This document shows positions 26,559 to 35,307 of a stretch of 64,000 bases of DNA, in pieces. Made by a program: the position numbers and the translations under genes. Source of the DNA: Marinobacter sediminum (GTDB lineage: Bacteria > Pseudomonadota > Gammaproteobacteria > Pseudomonadales > Oleiphilaceae); assembly GCF_023657445.1 (NCBI RefSeq), contig NZ_JAGTWY010000001.1:1550001-1614000 (forward strand), given 5' to 3'. The notes under the pieces are model-generated. The model ran no database searches. It was not told where the DNA came from and saw only the letters and a program-made list of their open reading frames with translations. Position 1 is the stretch's first letter, and each line of letters begins with the position of its first letter.

Positions 26559-26915
26559 CGTGGCAGAGGCAGTAATGCTTAGCCGTGAGGTCCGTGCCGA
26601 GGCACTGGCAAGTGCTGGTTTCAAACGAATCTGACTGCAGCGGATGTTTAACGCACCCGCCGATGAGGTTTGGGCTCTGGTCAAAAGGAGCGACACCTTA
26701 TTGTTCGTTACCCGCGGGTTTCTTGGTTCTTCCGGATTGTTCCAGCGTGGAGGCATTCAATAGCCTTACAAGAGGTTAACGACAGTAACCGGGTGCTTTT
26801 TACCAAGGAGAATGGTGGCCTGGTTACCGTCTGGAATCATCATATTCAGGTAAGCCCTGACCAAACCGAAACCTGTACCTATACTGATGATGTTGAGTTT
26901 AAACGGGAGCTCTGA
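26559..26915 (+). pseudogene. Frameshifted SRPBCC-family gene remnant
   Basis: Two pieces of one SRPBCC (START-like ligand-binding) protein lie in different frames. The first (ATG 26644) reads FNAPADEVWALVKRSDTLLF and stops at 26763, with another in-frame stop at about 26632. The second, in the next frame, reads PAWRHSIALQEVNDSNRVLF, then TKENGGLVTVWNHHIQVSPD and CTYTDDVEFKREL, and stops at 26915. Family members have these blocks in one frame, in the same order, followed by a further C-terminal helix that is missing here. So the gene has at least one frameshift and a truncated end. The segment from 26559 is included because an open frame leads into the first piece. Confidence 0.55.
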
Positions 26916-27001
26916 CGTTCTTGGTGTGGTTGTATGCAAATATCTTTTACCGCTACAGGCAGTATTGGTGGCATGCGTTGCTTCGTAGAACGTCTCAGCA
27001 A

Positions 27002-27088
27002 GCATAACCCGTCAATTAAGTTCGTCCCCGGCTTGCCGGTCGTCCACCGGACGCCCCTGTCGGGCCGTCGCTTATGTCAGCGTTATGC
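27002..27088 (+). other. attC-like element (integron cassette recombination site)
   Basis: GCATAAC (27002-27008) and GTTATGC (27082-27088) are perfect inverted cores 87 bp apart. Between them, a partly paired second stem follows a mismatched spacer (TTAAG against CTTAT), then GC-rich imperfectly complementary arms. This is the R-L-L-R layout and length of an attC site, and the cupin ATG follows the right core by 18 bp as in a cassette. The core departs from the classical GTTRRRY at one position. No integrase gene or second attC site was seen. Confidence 0.45.
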
Positions 27089-27106
27089 CGGAAATGGAGA
27101 AATCCG

Positions 27107-27487
27107 ATGCCAGTCTATAACAATGAAGAAGTCGAAATATTCGAGTTGCCCGGGATCAAGCATCAAACCGTCGGTGGACTTAAGCAAGGAGTCGAGTCCA
27201 TGGAGGTTTGGATGCAGTCAATCGCTCCAGGGGCATCCACTCCAGCCCATTGCCACGACTGTGATGAGGTGATCATAATTCTGAGCGGTTCCGGGGAATG
27301 CACTGTAGCTGGTGAAACAACGAAGTTCGGGCCAAATTCGACCTTAATCATTAAGCCTGATGTTGTTCATGACATTGTTAATACTTCTAGCGAAGAAATG
27401 AAGCTCGTGGCTGCTCTGGGAATGGGGCCGGTTCGTGTAAAAACGGATGAGGGGAAGCCGCTAGCAGTGCCTTGGGAGCAATCCTGA
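27107..27487 (+). CDS. Small cupin-domain protein
   Basis: 126 residues with a GGAGA ribosome-binding site. One cupin barrel: GASTPAHCHDCDEVIIILSG (motif 1; metal ligands HxH..E) and later NSTLIIKPDVVHDIVN (motif 2; His). Likely a metal-binding small-molecule binding or modifying protein; the substrate is unknown. It starts 18 bp after the attC-like core and may be a captured cassette gene. It overlaps the convergent hydrolase remnant by 27 bp. Confidence 0.8.
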   Translation: MPVYNNEEVEIFELPGIKHQTVGGLKQGVESMEVWMQSIAPGASTPAHCHDCDEVIIILSGSGECTVAGETTKFGPNSTLIIKPDVVHDIVNTSSEEMKLVAALGMGPVRVKTDEGKPLAVPWEQS

Positions 27488-27904
27488 AATTGCAGCATTG
27501 ACCTGCCCCCTTGAGATTGCAACGTTGGCGCCCTGGTCATCGGGCGGCGTCGCCCAGTCCTCGGCCAGGACCGACCGAGCGGATTCGCGCACGCGCCCAG
27601 GATAGTCGGTGGGGAAATACCACAGGTTCTCTATTTCTGTATTGCGCAGCCCCCGCATCTCCGGGCCAAGATCGGTGCGCATGTACATGCGGGCCGCGTT
27701 GAGCGCAACGTCATCATCGGTAACCGTAACGATCATTTCCTGCGCCAGATCGCTGGCAGAAGGTAGCCGCTCAAGGAACCGGTCGAGTTCCACATCGGCG
27801 GCGGCAAATACGACCGAACCGAGTCGATAGCGTTCACGCAGTTGATGGCGATCGAGATCTGGATGGTTTCGCCGCAGTTCGTCGTAGAGAACCGGCGTGG
27901 GCAT
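27461..27904 (-). pseudogene. N-terminally truncated alpha/beta hydrolase (DUF900-like) remnant
   Basis: A 147-codon frame whose start matches the interior, not the N-terminus, of DUF900-type hydrolases. PTPVLYDELRRNHPDL looks like the helix after the nucleophile, then YRLGSVVFAAADVELDRFLE and TVTDDDVALNAARMYMRTDL carry the acid-residue region (VT.DDDVAL). The signal peptide, the Gly-x-Ser-x-Gly nucleophile elbow and roughly 200 N-terminal residues are absent, and nothing like them was found upstream to 28106. It is either a remnant or, less likely, a short functional protein. Confidence 0.45.
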
Positions 27905-28106
27905 TAGCGTAACCCGTTTATCACTTGCGCATCCGGTACATGGCTATGGGAATAGTCATGGTTTTAATTGCCAAAAAGGCGCGGGAAAATAAAGGGTTTG
28001 ATACCACTGTTTTTATATCCATGGCCGTTAAAGACATTTTTGAGATACGGTGTAAAAAAGTGAGTCAGAAGCATCACCGCGAAACCCATCGTAACCGGAA
28101 ACCGGC

Positions 28107-29018
28107 ATGCCCATACCCGTGGTTCACCATCCAGACTACAGTTTCCCGTTTCCTGAACGACACCGTTTTCCGATGGAGAAGTTCGGGCTGCTTGCGGATT
28201 ACGCGCGTTCGAAGGGGCTGCTTGGCCTCAGTAACAGTTACCGCCCCGCGCCCTGCCGTCAGGCATGGCTGACTCACACCCATTGCCCGGATTATCTCTC
28301 GCGCTTCGCCGGCGATCGACTCTCCGCCCGGGAAACAAGACAGATGAATCTGCCCTGGAGCAAGGGACTGGTCAGGCGTACTTTTCTGGCACCATCCGGC
28401 ACGGTTCTGACGGCGCAGCTGGCCCTGCAAAATGGCATTGCCTGCCACCTGGCCGGTGGTACTCATCACGCGCATTTCGATTACGCCGCCGGCTTTTGCA
28501 TCCTCAACGATCTGGCCATAGCCGCCAACGTGCTTCTCCGGCAGGATGGCATTGAACGGGTGCTCATTTTTGATTGTGATGTGCATCAGGGTGACGGCAC
28601 CGCTGCGTTATTGGCCGATGAGCCGAGGGCCTTCACCTGCTCTGTTCACTGCGAGCGCAATTTCCCGTTTCAGAAACAGGTCAGCGATCTGGATGTCGCT
28701 CTGCCGGACGGCATGGGTGACGAGGACTACCTGGCGGCCGTCAGTGAGACACTGCACAAGGCTTTGGCGTTGTCGAGGCCAGACATTGTGCTCTACGACG
28801 CGGGGGTGGATGTGTTTCAGGGTGACCCTCTGGGTAAGCTGAACATTTCCGAGCCGGGCATTCGGGAACGGGATTATCGAGTGCTCAGTGAACTGAAACG
28901 TCGTGGCATTCCCGTGGCTACCGTGATTGGCGGAGGCTACGATGACGATCGGGTGAAACTGGCAAGGCGTCATGGGATTATCGTGGAAGAGGCCAGCCGT
29001 GTGTTTGGCGCTGACTGA
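28107..29018 (+). CDS. Histone deacetylase family protein
   Basis: A 303-residue zinc-dependent deacetylase of the class II/acetoin-utilisation-like group. Bacterial members remove acetyl groups from small molecules or proteins. Visible motifs: active-site His pair in GGTHHAHFDYAAGFC (about 116), zinc ligands in FDCDVHQGDGTAALL (Asp, His), and YDAGVDVFQGDPLG with the third ligand Asp. Length is typical. GGAAACCGG precedes the ATG. It begins a plus-strand series (deacetylase, CoA-transferase, DUF1330, HAD); the 71-bp gap to the next gene leaves operon status open. Confidence 0.9.
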   Translation: MPIPVVHHPDYSFPFPERHRFPMEKFGLLADYARSKGLLGLSNSYRPAPCRQAWLTHTHCPDYLSRFAGDRLSARETRQMNLPWSKGLVRRTFLAPSGTVLTAQLALQNGIACHLAGGTHHAHFDYAAGFCILNDLAIAANVLLRQDGIERVLIFDCDVHQGDGTAALLADEPRAFTCSVHCERNFPFQKQVSDLDVALPDGMGDEDYLAAVSETLHKALALSRPDIVLYDAGVDVFQGDPLGKLNISEPGIRERDYRVLSELKRRGIPVATVIGGGYDDDRVKLARRHGIIVEEASRVFGAD

Positions 29019-29089
29019 TTGAAACGTTCCAAAAACCGGGACAAATCTAGTTTTAATTCTCATCTTGAGCGGATAGAAGGAGCACCCAT

Positions 29090-30289
29090 ATGACCGGCCC
29101 TCTCGACGGCATCCGGATTATCGACCTGACGGCCATGATATCCGGCCCCCTGGCCACCATGATGCTGGCTGATCAGGGCGCGGAGGTGATCAAGGTCGAG
29201 AATCCCGCAGGTGGTGATTTCACGCGTTTCGCCGCCAACCGGCAGGGTAATGTGTCAGCGTCGTTTCTCAACAACAACCGCAACAAGAAGTCCGTCGCGC
29301 TCAACCTGAAAGAGCGGGAGGGTCGTGACGCCCTTCTGAAGCTGGTGGCCACCGCCGACGTGTTTGTCCAGAATTTCCGCCCCGGCGTGATCGAAAAGAT
29401 GGGTCTGGGTGAGGACGAATTGCGCAAGGTGGCACCGAACCTCATCATGGTGTCCATCAGCGGCTTTGGTGATACTGGCCCCTACGCCCAACGCCCGGTT
29501 TACGACCCGCTGATTCAGGGCCTGTCCGGGCTGGCCACGGTGCAGGCCGGCGCGGATGAGCGGCGTCCGCAGCTGGTCCGGACCATCCTGCCGGACAAGC
29601 TCACCGGTGTCACCGCCGCCCAGGCCATCACCGCCGCCCTGTTTGCCCGCGAGCGCACCGGCGAAAGCCAGCATGTGCGCCTGTCCATGCTGGATGCCAT
29701 CATCGCGTTCCTGTGGAGTTCCGACATGGGCAGTCAGACCTTTGTGCATCGCGAGTTACCGCAACAGGAGGCCGCCAGTTTTCAGGACCTGATCTACGAA
29801 ACCACCACCGGCTACATCACCATTGCGGTGCAGAATGACCGGGAGTGGCAGGCGATGATCCGCGCGGTCAACCGGCCGGAATGGGCAGAGGATCCGAGGT
29901 TTCTGACCGCCGAACTGCGCCAGGAAAACATCGACGCACGGCTCGATCTGATCCAGTCCGTGATCCGGACAGACTCCGCCGAGCACTGGCTGGAACGGCT
30001 CGAAGAAGAACAGGTGCCCTGCGCCCCGGTGTTGACCCGGACTCAGGTGCTGGGCCACCCACAGGTTCAGGCCAACCACCTGTTGAAGAACTACGACCAC
30101 CCGCAAGCCGGTCACATTCGCCAGACCCGCACTCCGGCCCGGTTCTCAGCCGCACCTGAGCAACCCTGGCAAGGCGCTCCGACCCTGGGCCAACACACCA
30201 GCGCCCTGCTGGCAGATTGCGGCTATTCTGGGGAGGAGATTCAGCAACTGATAGATTCAGGGGTGGCCCGCACCGCTCTCTGTGAGTGA
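29090..30289 (+). CDS. CaiB/BaiF-type CoA-transferase
   Basis: A family III CoA-transferase of 399 residues. The N-terminal signature GPLDGIRIIDLTAMISGPLA, MLADQGAEVIKVENPAGGD and the NLKEREGRD/VFVQNFRPGVIEKMGLG blocks are conserved. The acidic residue in SMLDAIIAFLWSS is in the region that forms the acyl-enzyme anhydride. The substrate acid is unknown. GAAGGAG lies before the ATG. The DUF1330 gene starts 16 bp after its stop, which suggests co-transcription. Confidence 0.9.
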   Translation: MTGPLDGIRIIDLTAMISGPLATMMLADQGAEVIKVENPAGGDFTRFAANRQGNVSASFLNNNRNKKSVALNLKEREGRDALLKLVATADVFVQNFRPGVIEKMGLGEDELRKVAPNLIMVSISGFGDTGPYAQRPVYDPLIQGLSGLATVQAGADERRPQLVRTILPDKLTGVTAAQAITAALFARERTGESQHVRLSMLDAIIAFLWSSDMGSQTFVHRELPQQEAASFQDLIYETTTGYITIAVQNDREWQAMIRAVNRPEWAEDPRFLTAELRQENIDARLDLIQSVIRTDSAEHWLERLEEEQVPCAPVLTRTQVLGHPQVQANHLLKNYDHPQAGHIRQTRTPARFSAAPEQPWQGAPTLGQHTSALLADCGYSGEEIQQLIDSGVARTALCE

Positions 30290-30305
30290 AGGATAAAGTA
30301 CAGCC

Positions 30306-30593
30306 ATGACAGCCTACGTAATTGGCAACATCACCGTAAAAGATCCGGGTAAATGGGTGGACTACCGGAGCCGCGTTCCCGAAACGCTGGTGCCCTGGAG
30401 TGCCGAGCTTGTGCTTCGCGGAACGAAGGCGAAAGTTCTCAGCGGCCAGTACCCTCATACAGACACTGTGGTTATTCGGTTCCCGGACATGGAGTCCGTC
30501 ATTGAATGGCACAACTCCACCGCCTATCGGGCCCTGGTTCCCCTGCGGAAAGAAGCAGCGGATGTGGATCTGATCACCTACGAAGCCGATTGA
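30306..30593 (+). CDS. DUF1330 family protein
   Basis: A 95-residue dimeric alpha-beta barrel-like protein. The family pattern is clear: AYVIGNITVKDPGKWVDYRS at the start, then the turn into the second half (VLSGQYPHTDTVVIRFPD) and the SVIEWHNSTAYRALVPLRKE helix. The family has no established reaction. It sits between the CoA-transferase and the HAD gene with gaps of 16 and 14 bp, so it likely belongs to the same transcript. Confidence 0.85.
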   Translation: MTAYVIGNITVKDPGKWVDYRSRVPETLVPWSAELVLRGTKAKVLSGQYPHTDTVVIRFPDMESVIEWHNSTAYRALVPLRKEAADVDLITYEAD

Positions 30594-30607
30594 CAGGAAG
30601 GCTGCCT

Positions 30608-31432
30608 ATGCAATGCGCTCTGGTTTATGACTTCGACGGCACTCTCGCCCGCGGCAACTGCGCCGAACACGGACTCATGCCCGCCCTGGGCCTGAGCGAA
30701 GAGTCCGATTTCTGGCCCGCCGTGAACCGAAAGAACCGCGAGCGGGATGGCGACGAGATACTCACCTACCTCGGGGAGCTGGCCAAGCGCGCCCGCGATG
30801 TGGGCAAGCACGATGAACTGACACCGGAAAGCCTCCGGATGCACGGCCAATCCATTCCCCTGTTCCCTGGCGTCGAGGACTGGTTTGACGGCATCAATCG
30901 TTTTGCCAGCGACCAGGGCATTGCCCTGAGCCATTACATCGTTTCCAGCGGTCTGGAAGAGATGATTCGCGGAACGCCGGTGGCGAAGCATTTCAAAAAG
31001 ATCTTCGGCTGCCGCTACCACTACGATGAAGACACCGGACACGCCAAGTGGCCCGCCGTTGCCATCGACTACACCACCAAGACCCAGTACCTGTTTCGCA
31101 TCAACAAGGGCATCGAGAACAGCTGGGATAATGTCACCATCAATGAGTACATTGAACCCCGGGATCGCCCCTTTCCCTTCGACCACGTGATCTATTTTGG
31201 TGATGGCGACACGGACATTCCGGCGATGAAGATGGTCAAGGCTCAGGGCGGGTGCAGTCTCGCGGTTTTCGACGGTGACAAATGGGGTGAGCACACGACA
31301 CAAGAGAAGATCGAGAAGCTTATTTCCGAAGAGCGGGCGAACTATGTGGTGCCGGGTAACTACAACACAGGGAGTCAGCTGGACGTTACTGTCCGGGGAG
31401 TCCTACGGCTGTATAAACGAAAGTATGGCTGA
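30608..31432 (+). CDS. HAD-superfamily hydrolase
   Basis: 274 residues from ATG 30608 (MQCALVYDFDGTLARGNCAE), with AGGAAG upstream. HAD motif I is DFDGTLA (nucleophile and acid Asp), motif II the Ser in IVSSGLEEMI, and motif IV FGDGDTDIPAMKMV. These indicate a phosphatase-like HAD enzyme. A cap region lies between motifs I and II. The substrate cannot be told. It closes the plus-strand series that begins with the CoA-transferase. Confidence 0.88.
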   Translation: MQCALVYDFDGTLARGNCAEHGLMPALGLSEESDFWPAVNRKNRERDGDEILTYLGELAKRARDVGKHDELTPESLRMHGQSIPLFPGVEDWFDGINRFASDQGIALSHYIVSSGLEEMIRGTPVAKHFKKIFGCRYHYDEDTGHAKWPAVAIDYTTKTQYLFRINKGIENSWDNVTINEYIEPRDRPFPFDHVIYFGDGDTDIPAMKMVKAQGGCSLAVFDGDKWGEHTTQEKIEKLISEERANYVVPGNYNTGSQLDVTVRGVLRLYKRKYG

Positions 31433-31530
31433 CCCACGGGACCAAAGCACAATCGCTCGCAACCGGGAATATGAGCTTTGCAATCCCAGGGAAACGCGCT
31501 AGGTTAAACGTTTCTGGCAGGAGCAACATT

Positions 31531-31797
31531 ATGGCTGGTGGCTGGGCCCGTGATGGGGCCGTTCAGGATCAGATCGATGCAAGTGTGGAAGACGCCGTAG
31601 CCGAGGCCCGCAGCCGGCTAGGCGCGGGTGAAAGCGCCGCTTTCTGCGAAGAATGCGACCGCCCCATTCCAGAGGCACGGCGTAAAGCCATTCCGGGTGT
31701 ACGTCTGTGCATAAATTGCCAGGCTGAAATTGAAAAACAGGAAACAGCTTCAGGTGGCATTAACCGGCGCGGCAGCAAAGATAGTCAGCTGAGATAA
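31531..31797 (+). CDS. DksA/TraR-family zinc-finger protein (YbiI-like)
   Basis: 88 residues from ATG 31531 with a CAGGAG ribosome-binding site. The C4 zinc finger CEECDRPIPEARRKAIPG followed by CINCQ is the DksA/TraR signature. The long coiled coil of DksA is reduced to a short N-terminal helix, as in YbiI and related phage/plasmid proteins. It may modulate RNA polymerase, but short members are poorly characterised. Confidence 0.88.
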   Translation: MAGGWARDGAVQDQIDASVEDAVAEARSRLGAGESAAFCEECDRPIPEARRKAIPGVRLCINCQAEIEKQETASGGINRRGSKDSQLR

Positions 31798-31816
31798 CCG
31801 GACGCCGGACGCACCG

Positions 31817-32005
31817 TTATATTTCAAGCCACTCGCTGGCGTCGTTTTTCACGGTCAGCATTCTCACCCTTTCGAAACCTTCATCACTGAATAGGCGGTT
31901 CCGCCGAAGAATGCCGCCAGCTTCCTTCAAATCAAAATGGTTTGAAGCAGAATTCATGGGAGCACTACTGCGCTTTGTGTCTGGTATGTTGGGCGTCATG
32001 GTCAT
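31817..32005 (-). CDS. Small hypothetical protein
   Basis: A possible 62-residue protein (MTMTPNIPDTKRSSAPMNSA at the start) ending in NRLFSDEGFERVRMLTVKND. It was not matched to a family. The open frame extends 12 codons further upstream and would overlap the racemase start, so the ATG at 32005 is preferred. Residue composition in the second half looks protein-like rather than random, but the evidence is thin. Confidence 0.35.
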   Translation of the reverse strand: MTMTPNIPDTKRSSAPMNSASNHFDLKEAGGILRRNRLFSDEGFERVRMLTVKNDASEWLEI

Positions 32006-32040
32006 TACCTGATGAACACAGCAGATAAAGGACATACTCA

Positions 32041-32736
32041 ATGAAAACCATTGGCCTGCTCGGCGGCATGAGCTGGGAATCTACCCAAACCTACTACCGG
32101 CTGATCAACGAGGGAGTAAAAGCCCGCCTCGGAGGCCTCCATTCCGCGAAAATGGTTCTCTATAGCGTCGACTTCGCAGAGATCGAGGCGCTCCAGCATA
32201 AAGGCGACTGGGCGGAGACCGCCCGAATTCTCTCCCGGGCAGCGCGGTCACTTCAGGACGCAGGGGCGGATTTTCTGGTGATTGGCACCAATACCATGCA
32301 CAAGGTGGCGCCGGAGATTGAACAGGCCATCCGCATTCCCCTCCTCCACATTGCCGATGCAACGGCGCAAGTGCTGGCACAGGATAACGTTACCACTGTG
32401 GGCCTGTTGGGCACGCGGTTTACCATGGAACAGGACTTTTACCGTCAACGGCTGGAGGATGCGGGCATTCACGTGATTACCCCGGATCAGGCTCAGCGGA
32501 CGGTGGTTCATCAGGTGATATACGAGGAGTTGTGCCGGGGTGAAATCAATCCGGCATCCCGGGAAGCTTATCTGGGGATTGTTGCCTCACTTGCAGAGCG
32601 CGGGGCCCAGGCGGTGATTCTGGGTTGCACTGAAATAGGCCTGCTGATCGAGCAGGCCGATACTACCGTTCCGCTTTACGATACAACGGAAATACATGCC
32701 GCCCAGGCAGTTGAGAAGGCGCTCTCTGGGCGGTGA
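32041..32736 (+). CDS. Aspartate/glutamate racemase family protein (YgeA-like)
   Basis: A cofactor-independent amino-acid racemase of 231 residues. The start MKTIGLLGGMSWESTQTYYR is the family signature. The first catalytic position is Thr in GTNTMHK and the second is Cys in ILGCTEIGLL; this Thr/Cys pair is seen in E. coli YgeA, which has broad amino-acid specificity. AAAGGA precedes the ATG. Its stop codon lies only a few bases from a truncated dehydrogenase on the other strand, suggesting a rearrangement joint there. Confidence 0.9.
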   Translation: MKTIGLLGGMSWESTQTYYRLINEGVKARLGGLHSAKMVLYSVDFAEIEALQHKGDWAETARILSRAARSLQDAGADFLVIGTNTMHKVAPEIEQAIRIPLLHIADATAQVLAQDNVTTVGLLGTRFTMEQDFYRQRLEDAGIHVITPDQAQRTVVHQVIYEELCRGEINPASREAYLGIVASLAERGAQAVILGCTEIGLLIEQADTTVPLYDTTEIHAAQAVEKALSGR

Positions 32737-32906
32737 ATATCGGCCACCACAACCCGGACACCCTTTGCAGCAAACGCCAGTGCCGTCGCCCGGCCAATAC
32801 CGGCCGCTGCGCCGGTGACTACGGCAACAGCCTGTTCGCCTAAGCTATAACCCGGGTGGTTTTTCAGGTAACTGGCAAGGATAGGTATGGCTGGTAAAGC
32901 AAACAA
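32737..32906 (-). pseudogene. Truncated short-chain dehydrogenase (N-terminal fragment)
   Basis: The minus strand encodes ILASYLKNHPGYSLGEQAVA, then the complete Rossmann start VTGAAAGIGRATALAFAAKG and VRVVVADIH, after which homology ends and the frame runs into the racemase gene. The remaining 200 or so residues of a short-chain dehydrogenase, including the YxxxK active site, are missing. No clear start codon with a ribosome-binding site is present, and the katG terminator lies directly in front. It is a remnant. Confidence 0.6.
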
Positions 32907-32907
32907 A

Positions 32908-32944
32908 AAAGGCGGCGTTTCGAAAGCCTCGAAACGCCGCCTTT
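32908..32944 (-). terminator. Rho-independent terminator of katG
   Basis: AAAGGCGGCGTTTCGA and TCGAAACGCCGCCTTT form a perfect 16-bp stem with a 5-nt loop. On the minus strand it is followed by a T-run (complement of 32905-32910), 45 bp after the katG stop. Confidence 0.92.
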
Positions 32945-32988
32945 GGTGGTTATCTGCACCCTATCCCAGGGACACAGATGATCTCTCA

Positions 32989-35172
<2,184 letters not shown>

Positions 35173-35277
35173 TTATCACTGCGTCGGTCAAAAAATTTCA
35201 GCCTTTCTGCTGTGACTTAGGTTCAATATAGATGAACAACAACCAATTAACTAAATTTGCTTTTCCTACCAGGCTGA

Positions 35278-35292
35278 TTAGATTTTGACTAT
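35278..35292 (-). promoter_or_regulatory. Possible OxyR half-site upstream of katG
   Basis: The minus strand reads ATAG-N7-CTAA, close to one ATAG-N7-CTAT half of the OxyR site; the second half at the expected 7-bp spacing is poor (GGTA). It lies 118-132 bp before the katG start. Weak evidence. Confidence 0.3.
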
Positions 35293-35307
35293 CGCACTAA
35301 GGGATAA

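Noticed and set aside
27907..27930. GCGTAACCCGTTTATCACTT resembles the left end of the attC-like element
   Set aside because: No matching right core (GTTACGC) occurs within 200 bp, so a second attC site is not supported.
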